Positions 17,969-27,831 of a stretch of 64,000 bases of DNA are shown here, in pieces. The DNA comes from Oscillospiraceae bacterium. Lineage in GTDB: Bacteria; Bacillota; Clostridia; Oscillospirales; Oscillospiraceae. A program made the translations under genes and the position numbers. Every line of letters begins with the position of its first letter. Position 1 is the stretch's first letter. The notes beneath the pieces are model-generated. The model ran no database searches. It worked only from the letters and a program-made list of their open reading frames with translations, and was not told the origin of the DNA. The DNA lies in the NCBI GenBank assembly GCA_902802045.1, contig CADCKQ010000002.1:124001-188000 (forward strand), read 5' to 3'.

Positions 17969-18829
17969 TTAACCGGATACCTTGTCTATAAAGCGCCTCA
18001 GCCGTTCGGGAAGTTCCCGGCCGGCGTCGAGGCCGGTGTCTCCCAGCTCGACGAGCTTGTTCTTCCCATGGTAGTCGCTTCCGGCCGTGACGAGCAGATC
18101 GTACCTGTCCGCGTATTCCAGCATCTGATGAGTCAGGCGCGCCGTAAAGCCGGAATAGAAGGCCTCGAGGCCCATAAGACCGAAGTCCTTCAGGCGACGG
18201 ATCCGCAGGTCCATCTCATCGCCAAGAATCAGCTGGTCTCCGTCCCCGTAGACGGGGTGCGCCAGCACAGGAATGCCTCCCGCGCCGAGTATTGCGGAGA
18301 TGACTTCCCCGGGGCTCAGGTACCCCAGACGGACCTTAAGTTTATTCAGATAATCGTATATAGCATCTTCTTTGCTCCCGGCAAAGCCGTATTTTACCAT
18401 CAGATTGGCGATATGCGGCTTTCCGGGATTGTCGTTTGAAAACAGTTGTTTTAATTCGTGCTCCGGGAAGGAAAAGCCGAAGGTCGACTTGAGAAGCTCG
18501 AGTCTGGTTCGCACTTTATTTATGCGAAGAGAGTGTCCTTTTTCAATAAGGCCTGTGATAGAGTCGGCCTGCGGGTCGTATCCGTAGCCCAGGATGTGAT
18601 AGCGCCCCTCGCTGTCCCTGCAGGAAAACTCAGCCCCCGTTATAAAGAGGGGATCGTCCTCTTTCCGGATATCTTTCAGGTGCACACAGCCCTTTATGGC
18701 GTCGTGGTCCGTCAGGGAGAACATCTCTATGCCTGAATCTTTAACGTGCTTTAAGATCTCCTCGGGGGTATCCGTCCCGTCGGAAACTGTCGAATGCATG
18801 TGGAGGTCAATGGTCTTCGGGTATTTCAT
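17969..18829 (-). CDS. PHP-domain metal-dependent phosphoesterase (TrpH/RNase AM-like)
   Basis: 286 residues from the ATG at 18829, which has AGAGG 7 bases upstream; a longer frame to 18889 lacks a site. The N-terminal HMHSTVSDG, then LTDHD, PVLAHP and GSDYHGKNK are the metal-binding motifs of the PHP superfamily. The order and length fit the YciV/TrpH group, whose E. coli member hydrolyses 3',5'-nucleoside bisphosphates and trims RNA 5' ends. It is transcribed alone, divergent from lepB. The end contains an inverted repeat, AGGCGCTTTA/TAAAGCGCCT (17962-17998), that may help terminate the converging transcripts. Confidence 0.88.
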   Translation of the reverse strand: MKYPKTIDLHMHSTVSDGTDTPEEILKHVKDSGIEMFSLTDHDAIKGCVHLKDIRKEDDPLFITGAEFSCRDSEGRYHILGYGYDPQADSITGLIEKGHSLRINKVRTRLELLKSTFGFSFPEHELKQLFSNDNPGKPHIANLMVKYGFAGSKEDAIYDYLNKLKVRLGYLSPGEVISAILGAGGIPVLAHPVYGDGDQLILGDEMDLRIRRLKDFGLMGLEAFYSGFTARLTHQMLEYADRYDLLVTAGSDYHGKNKLVELGDTGLDAGRELPERLRRFIDKVSG

Positions 18830-18860
18830 CTGATTTCCTCTGTATGTTTTTCTTTCCCAC

Positions 18861-18869
18861 ATTCTATCA
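18861..18869 (-). promoter_or_regulatory. Possible extended -10 promoter of the PHP gene
   Basis: On the minus strand TGATAGAAT lies about 32 bases before the PHP start codon. The -35 region is poor, so the call rests on the extended -10. Confidence 0.4.
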
Positions 18870-18927
18870 CAATCCGAGGCAAATAGCACCGCTTTTTATT
18901 CCGCAATTGCTTCCGCGCTCTATTCTC

Positions 18928-18956
18928 TTGAATATTCGCGCGGATTTATGTATAAT
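18928..18956 (+). promoter_or_regulatory. Promoter of the lepB operon
   Basis: TTGAAT (18928-18933), a 17-base spacer and a perfect TATAAT (18951-18956), 37 bases before the lepB start. Confidence 0.8.
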
Positions 18957-18993
18957 AATACTTCAAGTTTTGAATTCCGAGGGTTTTCATCAT

Positions 18994-19572
18994 ATGAGCG
19001 AAAGACTTTCAGGCAAGAAGAAAAAAACGGCCGACCCCGAGAAGGCCAAAAGAAGAGACATTTACGAGTGGATCAGGAGCTTTATCTCCGCGCTGATCAT
19101 CTGCGTGATACTGTTCGTATTCTTCTTCAGGCTGATAGGCGTCAGATCCGTTTCCATGAATCCGACCCTGTACGAGGGCGATATGATGCTCGTCTCCAAC
19201 CTGTTCTACAAACCGAAGCCGGGCGATGTGGTAGTATTCAGATCCGATACCTATGACAGCGAAAAGGCTCTGGTAAAGCGCGTAGTAGCGACAGGAGGGC
19301 AGAAGATAAACATAGACTTCATAAACGGAGTCGTATATGTTGACGACCAGCCGATAGTTGAGGACTATGTAGCCGAGCCTACTTATAACAAGCTCGATTT
19401 CGTCGGGCCCCAGACCGTCCCCGAGGGCTCAATATTCGTAATGGGAGACAACAGGAACATGTCCAACGACTCGAGAGACAAGCGTATCGGAATGCTCGAC
19501 GAGCGCCTGATACTTGGCAGGGCAATCATGATAGTCCATCCCGTCGACCGTCTGGGATTCATAAAGCACTGA
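18994..19572 (+). CDS. lepB: Signal peptidase I
   Basis: 192 residues from the ATG at 18994, which follows GAGGG; upstream in-frame starts would lie within the promoter. A charged N-terminus leads to one membrane segment (about 30-50; FISALIICVILFVFFF). Then comes the catalytic serine box SVSMNPTLYEGD, the lysine box ALVKRVVATGG and the GDNRNMSNDSR box, all expected of type I signal peptidases acting on the outer membrane face. Single-pass architecture is typical of Gram-positives. The stop TGA shares its A with the rbgA ATG. Confidence 0.95.
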   Translation: MSERLSGKKKKTADPEKAKRRDIYEWIRSFISALIICVILFVFFFRLIGVRSVSMNPTLYEGDMMLVSNLFYKPKPGDVVVFRSDTYDSEKALVKRVVATGGQKINIDFINGVVYVDDQPIVEDYVAEPTYNKLDFVGPQTVPEGSIFVMGDNRNMSNDSRDKRIGMLDERLILGRAIMIVHPVDRLGFIKH

Positions 19573-20429
19573 TGGAACTTCAGTCCCAGAACATAAACTG
19601 GTTTCCCGGCCATATGGCTAAAGCGGAGAGAATGATCAAAGAGAATCTCTCTCTCTGCGACGCCGCTGCCGAGATTATCGACGCGAGGATCCCGAAGTCC
19701 AGCCGCAACCCGGATATAGACGAACTTGTCGGAGACAAGCCCAGGCTCGTTATAATGAACAGGGCGGATCTCGCGGACAACGATATCACCGCGCTCTGGA
19801 AGAAGCATTTCGAGTCCAAGGGCATCAAAGTGATCGAAACGGACGCGAAGTCCGGCTCCGGCGTCTCTTCATTCGTTCCGGCGCTCAGGGAGATCCTCTC
19901 CGACAAGCTTAAAAGAAACGAGGAGAAGGGGATAAATACGACGCTTCGAGTCATGATCCTCGGTATCCCGAATGTCGGCAAGTCAACGTTTATAAACAGG
20001 GTAGCGAAGAAAAAAGCTGCCGGGACAGGAGACAGGCCCGGGCTCACCAGAGGAAAACAGTGGATCAATATAGACAGGTCACTCGATCTTCTAGACACCC
20101 CGGGGATCCTGTGGCCAAAATTTGAGGACGAGGAGACGGGGCTCATGCTCGCCGTCACGAACGCAATAAAAAGCGAGATCCTCGATACCACGGCCGTGGG
20201 TGCGGATTTTATTCTGAAGCTCTCGTCACTTTATCCCGAAAAGCTTAAAGAGAGATATAAGATAGAGGCTGAAGACGCCGGGAGCGGCTACGAGCTTCTA
20301 GAGAAGGCCGCCGCGAAGAGAGGCTTTCTCGTCTCAAAAGGGGAATACGATATCGACAGAATGGCGCTGACCCTGCTTAAGGAGTTCCAGGACGGAAAAC
20401 TCGGGCGCCTGTCGCTTGAAAGGCCCTGA
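19572..20429 (+). CDS. rbgA: Ribosome biogenesis GTPase RbgA (YlqF)
   Basis: 285 residues. It is a circularly permuted GTPase: the G4 box (NRADL, about 56-60) precedes the G1 P-loop GIPNVGKSTF (about 131-140) and the G3 DTPG. The N-terminal NWFPGHMAKA is the RbgA signature, and a C-terminal helical domain follows. RbgA acts late in 50S subunit assembly. Translation is coupled to lepB (TGATGG). The stop codon lies inside the stem of a terminator. Confidence 0.96.
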   Translation: MELQSQNINWFPGHMAKAERMIKENLSLCDAAAEIIDARIPKSSRNPDIDELVGDKPRLVIMNRADLADNDITALWKKHFESKGIKVIETDAKSGSGVSSFVPALREILSDKLKRNEEKGINTTLRVMILGIPNVGKSTFINRVAKKKAAGTGDRPGLTRGKQWINIDRSLDLLDTPGILWPKFEDEETGLMLAVTNAIKSEILDTTAVGADFILKLSSLYPEKLKERYKIEAEDAGSGYELLEKAAAKRGFLVSKGEYDIDRMALTLLKEFQDGKLGRLSLERP

Positions 20430-20444
20430 AACAGGGCTTTTTTT
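20423..20444 (+). terminator. Terminator overlapping the rbgA stop codon
   Basis: GCCCTG-AAA-CAGGGC followed by seven Ts. The rbgA TGA (20427-20429) is in the stem and loop, so ribosomes finishing rbgA would cover the hairpin. rnhB begins 9 bases later. Confidence 0.85.
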
Positions 20445-20452
20445 ATACGGTT

Positions 20453-21052
20453 ATGAACGATCTCTGGATATATGAACAGCAGTATACGGAAAACGGCTCT
20501 TTAACAGTCGCGGGAGTCGACGAGGCGGGAAGAGGCCCTCTGGCAGGCCCGGTCTTCGCCGCTGCCGTAATATTGCCCTTCGGTACAGAGATCGAAGGAC
20601 TCAACGACTCCAAAAAGCTCAGCGAGGCAAAAAGGGAAAAGCTCTTCGATATCATCACCGATAAGGCTGTCGCTTACGGAATAGCCTCCGCGAGCGAAAA
20701 GGAGATAGACGGGGTCAATATCCTGGAAGCGACCTTTCTCGCCATGAACAGAGCCCTTAAACAGATCGAGGGGAGCTTCGATCTGGCTCTGATCGACGGA
20801 AACAGAAACAAAGGAATAGAGTACCCGAGCGTTACAGTGATCAAGGGAGACGCGCTCTGCGCGGATATTGCGGCTGCTTCGATACTCGCTAAGGTGAGCC
20901 GTGACAGGTTCATGTACACTATGGCCGATAAATACCCGCAGTACGGCTTTGAAAAGCACAAAGGCTACGGCACGAAACTCCACTATGAGAACATTGCGAA
21001 GTATGGCGTCTGCCCGATACACAGAAAGACTTTTCTGAAGGGTATAGTATGA
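20453..21052 (+). CDS. rnhB: Ribonuclease HII
   Basis: 199 residues. RNase HII cuts the RNA of RNA/DNA hybrids and initiates removal of single ribonucleotides in DNA. The signature GVDEAGRGPLAGPV (catalytic Asp and Glu about 22-23), then ALIDGNR and a late Asp region (CADIAAASILAKVSRDR) are all present. No Shine-Dalgarno site is visible before the ATG, since the preceding bases are the T-run and ATACGGTT. Expression probably depends on readthrough of the terminator. It is coupled to yraN by ATGA overlap. Confidence 0.95.
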   Translation: MNDLWIYEQQYTENGSLTVAGVDEAGRGPLAGPVFAAAVILPFGTEIEGLNDSKKLSEAKREKLFDIITDKAVAYGIASASEKEIDGVNILEATFLAMNRALKQIEGSFDLALIDGNRNKGIEYPSVTVIKGDALCADIAAASILAKVSRDRFMYTMADKYPQYGFEKHKGYGTKLHYENIAKYGVCPIHRKTFLKGIV

Positions 21053-21411
21053 CGACTAAAGAGATGGGCGCCTGGGGCGAGGACAGAGCCTGCGAGTATC
21101 TGACAGACAAGGGCTACAGGATCATCAGAAGAAACTTCTCGAGCCGGACCGGAGAGATAGACATCATCTGCAAAAAGGGCGATATGACGGTGTTTGTCGA
21201 GGTCAAGACGAGAAGGTCCTCCGTATACGCCGAGCCAAGGGATTTTGTAACGTATTCCAAGCAGCAGAAGCTCAGGTCCGCTGCGAAATGGTGGCTCTCG
21301 CTGACAAAATCTTACGACTGTCCCGCGAGATTTGACGTCATCGAGGTCTTTTCCCCGGACGGGCTCTACGGGACGAATTATTCGATAAATCATATAGAGA
21401 ACGCGTTTTAG
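21049..21411 (+). CDS. yraN: YraN-family (UPF0102) endonuclease-like protein
   Basis: 120 residues. GAWGEDRACEYL, RTGEIDIICKKGD and VFVEVKTRRS make up the PD-(D/E)xK nuclease-like core of the UPF0102 family (residues E, D and ExK). The cellular role is not established. It is commonly found next to rnhB, as here, and overlaps it by ATGA. AAGGG provides a ribosome site. Confidence 0.93.
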   Translation: MTTKEMGAWGEDRACEYLTDKGYRIIRRNFSSRTGEIDIICKKGDMTVFVEVKTRRSSVYAEPRDFVTYSKQQKLRSAAKWWLSLTKSYDCPARFDVIEVFSPDGLYGTNYSINHIENAF

Positions 21412-21413
21412 TT

Positions 21414-22112
21414 ATGCTGTATACGATAGGCGATCTGCACCTCTCGCTCACTTCCGGCAAAAGCATGGAGGTCTTCGGCGGGGCCTGGCAGAATTACGTG
21501 GAGAAAATCGAAGATGGCTTCAGTAATCTTAAGGAGGACGATCTTACGGTCTTCTGCGGGGATATAAGCTGGGGAATGTCGCTTGAGGAGTCTGAGGAGG
21601 ACTTCCTCTTTATCGAGCGTCTGCCCGGAAAGAAGCTCATTCTCAAGGGAAATCACGACTTCTGGTTCAGCACCGCAGCCAAGATGAACAGATTCTTTGA
21701 GGAGAAAGGCATAGAGAGCATCCGCATCCTCAACAACAATTCGTTTGAGTACGGGGATTTCGATATATGCGGCTCCAGAGGCTGGTTCTTTGAGGAGAAC
21801 AAGGGCACAGACCACGACAAGAAGATGGTCAGCAGGGAAGTCCAGAGGATAGAGATGTCGATAAACGCGGGAAAACATGACAGGAAGATCCTGTTTCTGC
21901 ACTATCCGCCCGTATTCGGGAACTATACATGTGATCCGATACTGGAGCTCATTGAAAAGTACAGAATTGAGAGATGCTACTACGGGCATGTTCATGGCGA
22001 CGGCATCAGATACGCGTTCAACGGGAACAGGAACGGGACCATCTATACGCTCGTTTCCGCCGATTTCATAAACTTTAAACCGGTATGCGTCGAAAGTACC
22101 GATTTTTCTTGA
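21414..22112 (+). CDS. Calcineurin-like metallophosphoesterase
   Basis: 232 residues. It has the full metal-binding series of the superfamily: GDLHL at the N-terminus, CGDISWG, GNHDFW, HYPPVF and GHVHGDG. The substrate cannot be deduced; relatives include nucleotide and phospholipid phosphoesterases. The start lies 2 bases after the yraN stop and has no clear ribosome site, so translation is presumably coupled. It is the last gene of the lepB-rbgA-rnhB-yraN group. The AT-rich gap after it (22113-22175) should contain the tig promoter, but no convincing boxes stand out. Confidence 0.9.
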   Translation: MLYTIGDLHLSLTSGKSMEVFGGAWQNYVEKIEDGFSNLKEDDLTVFCGDISWGMSLEESEEDFLFIERLPGKKLILKGNHDFWFSTAAKMNRFFEEKGIESIRILNNNSFEYGDFDICGSRGWFFEENKGTDHDKKMVSREVQRIEMSINAGKHDRKILFLHYPPVFGNYTCDPILELIEKYRIERCYYGHVHGDGIRYAFNGNRNGTIYTLVSADFINFKPVCVESTDFS

Positions 22113-22175
22113 TTTAGAAACAATTTTTTGTTAATATATCTTTTGCTTTTTTAGAAATAAGATGGAGGCACACAC

Positions 22176-23564
22176 ATGCTGTTAAAAAAGAGTGAAGTAA
22201 ACGAAGAGAATTACACCGTATTCGAGGTAGAGGCAGACGCGGCCGAGTTTGACGCCGCACTTAACAAGGCCTACGGCAAGAACAGAGGCCAGATCAATAT
22301 CCCCGGATTCCGCAAGGGCAAGGCACCCCGCAGAATAATCGAGGGCATGTACGGCCAGGACGTATTCTATCAGGACGCGCTCGACGAGATCGCTCCCCAG
22401 GCATTCGAATTCGGCGTTTCCGAAGGCAAGCTCAAATTCATAGGCAGACCTTCTATCGAGAATGTCAGCGTTAATGAAGATAAAACCGCAAGCTTTTCTT
22501 TCAAGGTCCAGAATTACCCCATCGTTACTCTCGGCGAGTATAAGGGACTCAAAGCCCCGAAGCCCGCAGTCGAGATCAGCGAAGAGGCAGTCACTGAGGA
22601 AGTGGATAAGATCCGCAAACGCAACGCCAGAAAGGTCGATGTGGACAGAGAAGCCCAGATGGGCGACACCGTCAACATAGATTTCGAGGGCACCCAAGAC
22701 GGAGTTCCCTTCGACGGCGGCAAGGCGGAGAGCTATGAGCTCGAGCTTGGGAGCAATTCCTTCGTTCCGGGATTCGAGGAGCAGATAGTCGGTATGAAGC
22801 CCGGTGAGGAGAAGGATATCGATATAACCTTCCCCGAGAACTACTACGAGAACCTCGCCGGAAAGGCAGTGGTTTTCCACATCAAGCTCAACTCCGTAAC
22901 TTATCTTGAGCTCCCTGAGGCAGATGACGAGTTTGCCAAGGACGTGGGATTCGATACACTCGAAGAGTACAGAAAGAGCCTCAGAGACGACCTCGAGAAG
23001 AAGGCAGGCGATGACGCCGAGCAGAAATTCCGCGGCGAGATCCTCAGACAGGCCTGCGAGAACATGAAGGTCGATATCCCCGATGTAATGATCGAGGAGC
23101 AGGTCGAGAAGATGATCAGGGACTACGGCGCCAACATGGGACTTGACGTCTACTCCATGAATAAGGAACAGCTCTATTCCATGCTCGGGATCACCGATGA
23201 CATCATCGAGGGCAGCCTGAAGCAGGGCGCAGAGATCCAGGTCAAGACTGATCTTCTTATAGACGCCGTCGCGAAGGCAGAGAATATCTCATTCACGGAA
23301 GAAGAGGCCGAAGAGTATATAAAGAAGGTCGCAGAGGATTCCAAGGCCACTGTAGAGGATATCAAGAAGTACTTCGGCGAGGAGTATATCATGGAGCAGC
23401 ACATCAAAGAGGCCGCTACCGAGATCCTTATGGACAGTGCTGTAGTTGACGACGCTCCTGCGCAGGAAGCTCCTGCAGAGGAGAAAGCTCCCGAAGCCGT
23501 GGAAGCCGCTCCCAAGAAGAAACCCGGAAGAAAAAAGAAGACTGAGAAGACTGACGGAGAATAA
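22176..23564 (+). CDS. tig: Trigger factor (ribosome-associated peptidyl-prolyl isomerase)
   Basis: 462 residues. The N-terminal ribosome-binding domain carries the tail-exit-site signature ([16 protein letters not shown], near 38-53). The FKBP-type isomerase domain follows at about 150-245 ([26 protein letters not shown]), then the helical chaperone domain. The last 35 residues form a low-complexity tail, Ala/Glu-rich and then Lys-rich ([12 protein letters not shown]), longer than in many trigger factors. GGAGG lies before the ATG. clpP follows after 1 base, as often seen in this chaperone-protease locus. Confidence 0.96.
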   Translation: MLLKKSEVNEENYTVFEVEADAAEFDAALNKAYGKNRGQINIPGFRKGKAPRRIIEGMYGQDVFYQDALDEIAPQAFEFGVSEGKLKFIGRPSIENVSVNEDKTASFSFKVQNYPIVTLGEYKGLKAPKPAVEISEEAVTEEVDKIRKRNARKVDVDREAQMGDTVNIDFEGTQDGVPFDGGKAESYELELGSNSFVPGFEEQIVGMKPGEEKDIDITFPENYYENLAGKAVVFHIKLNSVTYLELPEADDEFAKDVGFDTLEEYRKSLRDDLEKKAGDDAEQKFRGEILRQACENMKVDIPDVMIEEQVEKMIRDYGANMGLDVYSMNKEQLYSMLGITDDIIEGSLKQGAEIQVKTDLLIDAVAKAENISFTEEEAEEYIKKVAEDSKATVEDIKKYFGEEYIMEQHIKEAATEILMDSAVVDDAPAQEAPAEEKAPEAVEAAPKKKPGRKKKTEKTDGE

Positions 23565-23565
23565 A

Positions 23566-24147
23566 ATGAGTCTGGTTCCTTACGTTGTCGAACAGACGAG
23601 CAGAGGAGAGCGTTCCTACGATATCTTCTCGCGTCTTTTAAACGACAGGATAGTTTTCCTGTCCGAAGAAGTAAATGACACCACAGCGAGCCTGGTGGTC
23701 GCCCAGCTTCTCTATCTCGAGGCTCAGGACCCAGATAAGGACATACAGTTCTATATCAACAGCCCCGGCGGAAGCGTCACATCAGGTCTTGCGATATATG
23801 ACACCATGCAGTATATAAAGCCCGACGTTTCTACGATCTGCGTCGGAATGGCAGCCTCGATGGGAGCTTTCCTGCTCTCTTCCGGAGCCAAGGGAAAGAG
23901 GATCGCTCTTCCGAACAGCGAGATCATGATCCACCAGCCCTCCGGAGGCAGCCAGGGCCAGGCCACAGATATTCAGATCCAGGCTGAGCATATACTGAAG
24001 ATCAAGAAAAAGCTCAACGAGATCCTGGCCGCGAACACCGGGAAGGATATCGCGACGATCGAGGCCGACTGTGAACGAGATCATTTCATGTCCGCTGAGG
24101 AAGCCAAAGAATACGGGCTTATAGACAGAGTAATTTACAAAAGATAA
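23566..24147 (+). CDS. clpP: ATP-dependent Clp protease proteolytic subunit
   Basis: 193 residues from the ATG at 23566, with GGAG inside the tig end. The catalytic serine sits in GMAASMGAF, the histidine in MIHQPSGG, and the aspartate near the C-terminus in the EYGLID region. It starts [11 protein letters not shown], so there is a short propeptide at most. It assembles as a double heptamer with ClpX, which is the next gene. A hairpin separates the two. Confidence 0.97.
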   Translation: MSLVPYVVEQTSRGERSYDIFSRLLNDRIVFLSEEVNDTTASLVVAQLLYLEAQDPDKDIQFYINSPGGSVTSGLAIYDTMQYIKPDVSTICVGMAASMGAFLLSSGAKGKRIALPNSEIMIHQPSGGSQGQATDIQIQAEHILKIKKKLNEILAANTGKDIATIEADCERDHFMSAEEAKEYGLIDRVIYKR

Positions 24148-24152
24148 ATCTT

Positions 24153-24173
24153 AAGGGGGATCAATTCCCCCTT
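24153..24173 (+). terminator. Hairpin between clpP and clpX (attenuator-like)
   Basis: AAGGGGGA / TCCCCCTT with a 5-base loop, followed by GTTTAATATT. The T-run is weak, so it is likely a partial terminator or RNA-stability element within the operon. Confidence 0.6.
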
Positions 24174-24194
24174 GTTTAATATTAAGGATTCAAG

Positions 24195-25427
24195 ATGGCA
24201 AAGAACGAAGAAACGATCAGGTGTTCGTTCTGCGGAAGACCGGGCACCAAAGCAAACCATATGATCAAAGGCAGAAACTGCTATATCTGTGACGAATGTG
24301 TCAGGCTCTGCGTTGATATCTTAGCCGAAGAGGACGGGGATGCATATGCGGAGAAGGCAGATCCGAAATCCGCGCAGCAGGATTTCGAGAGCCTTCCGAA
24401 GCCGGTCCAGATAAAGGAGTATCTCGACAATTACATAATCGGGCAGGAAGAAGCCAAGAAGAGCATTGCTATCGCTGTCTATAACCACTACAAGAGGATA
24501 TTCCTCAACGCGGGAGACAACGAGACAGAACTCCAGAAGAGCAATATCCTGCTAATAGGCCCCACGGGCTGCGGAAAGACGCTTTTCGCGCAGACTCTGG
24601 CCAAACAGCTCAACGTGCCATTCGCCATTGCGGATGCCACGACTGTAACGGAGGCCGGCTATGTGGGCGAGGACGTTGAAAATGTCCTTTTAAAGCTTAT
24701 CCAGGCAGCGGACTTCGATGTGGAGCTGGCAGAAAAGGGTATCATATATATTGACGAGATAGACAAGATCTCCCGCAAGAGCGAGAACGCTTCGATAACG
24801 AGAGACGTCTCCGGTGAGGGCGTGCAGCAGGCTCTCCTGAAGATCCTGGAGGGCACTGTTTCGAACGTTCCTCCCAACGGCGGCAGGAAGCACCCGAACC
24901 AGGAGTTTATCCAGATAGATACCACAAATATCCTCTTTATCTGCGGCGGAGCCTTCGACGGGCTTGAAAAGATCATTGAGAACAGGCTCGACAAGTCCAC
25001 AATGGGCTTCGGAGCGGATATACAGAGCAAGAAGGAAAAGAACACTGGCGAACTATTCTCCCAGGTCGAGCAGCAGGATCTTATAAAATACGGTCTCATA
25101 CCCGAGCTCGTGGGAAGACTTCCCGTTGTATCTAATCTAAGCTCGCTCAGCAGGGAAGATCTGGTCAGGATCCTGACAGAGCCCAAGAATTCTCTGGTCA
25201 AACAGTATAAGGCGCTTATGAAGCTCGATCAGGTCGATCTCGAGTTCACCGAAGAGGCGCTGGCGCTGATCGCGGATACTGCGTACAATAAGAATATAGG
25301 TGCCAGAGGCCTCAGATCCGTAATGGAGAAGATAATCTCTGACGTGATGTACAACGCGCCGTCCGAGAAGGATCTGAGCCAAATAACAGTTGATAAGGAG
25401 TTTGTTGAAAGCAAGCTCGGAAAGTAA
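24195..25427 (+). CDS. clpX: ATP-dependent Clp protease ATP-binding subunit ClpX
   Basis: 410 residues. The N-terminal zinc-binding domain has four cysteines (CSFCG and CDECVRLC). The AAA+ module follows, with Walker A GPTGCGKT (about 116-123), the pore region GYVGEDVE, and Walker [10 protein letters not shown]. The ClpP-binding IGF-type loop would be expected near 270-275, and GFGAD is present there. It unfolds substrates for ClpP. AAGGA lies before the ATG. lon follows 7 bases after the stop. Confidence 0.97.
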   Translation: MAKNEETIRCSFCGRPGTKANHMIKGRNCYICDECVRLCVDILAEEDGDAYAEKADPKSAQQDFESLPKPVQIKEYLDNYIIGQEEAKKSIAIAVYNHYKRIFLNAGDNETELQKSNILLIGPTGCGKTLFAQTLAKQLNVPFAIADATTVTEAGYVGEDVENVLLKLIQAADFDVELAEKGIIYIDEIDKISRKSENASITRDVSGEGVQQALLKILEGTVSNVPPNGGRKHPNQEFIQIDTTNILFICGGAFDGLEKIIENRLDKSTMGFGADIQSKKEKNTGELFSQVEQQDLIKYGLIPELVGRLPVVSNLSSLSREDLVRILTEPKNSLVKQYKALMKLDQVDLEFTEEALALIADTAYNKNIGARGLRSVMEKIISDVMYNAPSEKDLSQITVDKEFVESKLGK

Positions 25428-25434
25428 TCTTAAA

Positions 25435-27831
25435 ATGGCTGAAATTATCGAAAAAACAGTATATATGCCGCTTTTGCCCCTGAGAGGGCTCAACGTGTTT
25501 CCCCAGATGGTCATTACATTTGAAGTCGAGAGAAACACGTCCGTAAATGCCGTCAATACGGCCTGCGGGAAAGACGGACTGATATTCCTGACCGCCCAGA
25601 AGGACGCGATGCAGGACCTTCCGGAGAGCAGCGGACTGTATAAAGTCGGGACTGTGTGCAAGATCAAACAGCACATAATCCTTCCCCAGAGCAGCGTCTG
25701 CAGGGTTATGGTGGAGGGGCTTTACAGGGCCGAAGCAATTGCCATTCACAGGGGCGAAAAGCTCTATACTGCCGATATCTTCCGGATAGACGACAAAAAA
25801 GAGAGAGTCAGTGCAATAAGGCGCGAGGCTCTTGTCAGAAACACGCTCTCGCTCTTCAGGGACTATTCGAGCAGGGAGACCGGCATTCCGGGAGAACTGC
25901 TCACGGGATTTCTCAACAGCGCGGATCCCGCCTATATCTCGGATTATATCGGTCAGCACAGCAAGTTCTCCCTTGAGAACAAACAGGAGCTTCTCGAGCT
26001 CAATTATCCGTACAGGAGACTTGCGCTTCTGATAAAGATCCTGAATGAAGAGCTCAATATCATGGATATTGAGGCACGGCTCAACGAGGAGACCCAGGCC
26101 AGGATTGACAAGGATCAGAAGAACTACTATCTCCGCCAGGAGCTCAAGGCTATCAAGGATGAGCTCGGAGAAGACGAATACGACGACGATGACGAGTATA
26201 TTCCGAGAATCAATGCTCTTCCCGTCAGCGACGAGATAAAGTCAAAGCTCATAAAAGAGGCGAAGAAGCTCGCAAAGGAGCCCTTCGGATCAAGCGAGGC
26301 ATCCGTTATAAAGTCCTATCTGGACATCTGCCTCGATATGCCCTGGGATAAAAAGTGTGATGAGATACTCGATATACCCAAGGTCAAAAAGATGCTCGAC
26401 GACGACCACTACGGGCTGGAGAAGGTCAAAACGAGAATAATCGAATACCTCTCCGTAAAAAAGCTTACTCCGGACGCGAAGGGCGGACTCATATGCCTTG
26501 TCGGACCTCCGGGAACAGGCAAGACGAGTGTTGCTCTGAGCATAGCAAAGTGCCTCAACAGGAGATCCGTGAGGATAGCTCTCGGCGGAGTTCATGATGA
26601 GGCTGAGATAAGAGGCCACCGCAAGACCTATGTAGGTTCCATGCCCGGCAGAATCATAAACGGTATAATCAGCGCCGGAGTTTCAAATCCTCTGATGATC
26701 CTGGACGAGATAGACAAGCTCGGCTCAGATTACAGGGGAGACCCGTCTTCCGCGCTTCTTGAGGTCCTAGACCCCGAGCAGAACTGCACATTCAGGGACA
26801 ATTTCCTCGAGATACCCTTCGACCTGAGCGATGTCTTCTTCATTACTACCGCAAATACTACGAGCACTATTCCCAGACCGCTTCTCGACAGAATGGAAGT
26901 CATCGAGCTTTCAAGCTATACCGACGAGGAGAAACTCAGTATAGCGAAGCTCCATCTTCTGAACAAACAGCGCAAGAAGCACGGCCTTGCCACATCCTCG
27001 CTCAGAGTCTCCGACGCGGCACTGAGATCAGTTATCTCCGATTACACGAGGGAGTCCGGAGTCAGAGAGCTGGAGAGATCCATTGCTGCTGTCTGCAGAA
27101 AAGCAGCCTCCGAGATCGCCTCCGGCGACAAAAAGACTGTCAGCGTAACTGCCAAAAATCTCGACAAGTATCTTGGAGTTCCCAAATATAAGGACTACAA
27201 CAAAAACTTCTCGGATGAAGTAGGGCTCGTTCACGGACTTGCCTATACCTCGGTCGGAGGAGAAGTCCTCGATGTGGAAGCAGCGGTCATGGACGGCTCC
27301 GGAAAGCTTCAGATAACCGGAAATCTCGGGAAGGTCATGGAGGAATCCGTTAAAGCGGCTGTCACATGCATAAGGACCAGAAGCGCTATACTGAAGATAG
27401 ATCCGGATTTCCATAAAAACTGCGATATACACATACATTTCCCGGAGGGAGCAGTTCCCAAAGACGGGCCTTCTGCGGGCATAACGATCTGTATGGCACT
27501 GACCTCCGCGCTCACGGGATCTCCCGCGAATGCCAATATAGCAATGACAGGGGAGATATCTTTGAGAGGCAGGGTAATGCCTATAGGCGGACTCAAAGAG
27601 AAGAGCATGGCCGCATACAGATACGGGATCAGGACCATACTGATCCCCGAGGGCAATGTTCCGAATCTTGAGGAGATAGATAATACTGTCCGTGAGAACG
27701 TCAGATTTATTCCGATCAAGACTGTCGACGACGCTTTTCCCTTTGTATTCGGATCTTTCGATAAATCAAATACAAAGAACGAGACCCTCAGTAAGGCGGC
27801 AGCGGAATCAGATATCAGACTTAGACAATGA
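25435..27831 (+). CDS. lon: ATP-dependent protease La (Lon)
   Basis: 798 residues from the ATG at 25435; an upstream in-frame TTG lies within clpX. The N-terminal LON domain begins MPLLPLRGLNVFP. A coiled middle, the AAA+ module with Walker A GPPGTGKT (about 357-364) and ILDEIDKLG, and the S16 protease domain with Ser in KDGPSAGIT (about 680) and Lys in GGLKEKSMAA (about 723) follow. This is cytosolic quality-control proteolysis. The stop overlaps the engB ATG. The ribosome site is weak (GGAAAG, 11 bases upstream). Confidence 0.97.
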   Translation: MAEIIEKTVYMPLLPLRGLNVFPQMVITFEVERNTSVNAVNTACGKDGLIFLTAQKDAMQDLPESSGLYKVGTVCKIKQHIILPQSSVCRVMVEGLYRAEAIAIHRGEKLYTADIFRIDDKKERVSAIRREALVRNTLSLFRDYSSRETGIPGELLTGFLNSADPAYISDYIGQHSKFSLENKQELLELNYPYRRLALLIKILNEELNIMDIEARLNEETQARIDKDQKNYYLRQELKAIKDELGEDEYDDDDEYIPRINALPVSDEIKSKLIKEAKKLAKEPFGSSEASVIKSYLDICLDMPWDKKCDEILDIPKVKKMLDDDHYGLEKVKTRIIEYLSVKKLTPDAKGGLICLVGPPGTGKTSVALSIAKCLNRRSVRIALGGVHDEAEIRGHRKTYVGSMPGRIINGIISAGVSNPLMILDEIDKLGSDYRGDPSSALLEVLDPEQNCTFRDNFLEIPFDLSDVFFITTANTTSTIPRPLLDRMEVIELSSYTDEEKLSIAKLHLLNKQRKKHGLATSSLRVSDAALRSVISDYTRESGVRELERSIAAVCRKAASEIASGDKKTVSVTAKNLDKYLGVPKYKDYNKNFSDEVGLVHGLAYTSVGGEVLDVEAAVMDGSGKLQITGNLGKVMEESVKAAVTCIRTRSAILKIDPDFHKNCDIHIHFPEGAVPKDGPSAGITICMALTSALTGSPANANIAMTGEISLRGRVMPIGGLKEKSMAAYRYGIRTILIPEGNVPNLEEIDNTVRENVRFIPIKTVDDAFPFVFGSFDKSNTKNETLSKAAAESDIRLRQ

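Noticed and set aside
17962-17998. AGGCGCTTTA/TAAAGCGCCT dyad as a terminator
   Set aside because: No T-run on either strand, and one arm lies inside the PHP coding end; listed only as a possible aid to termination.
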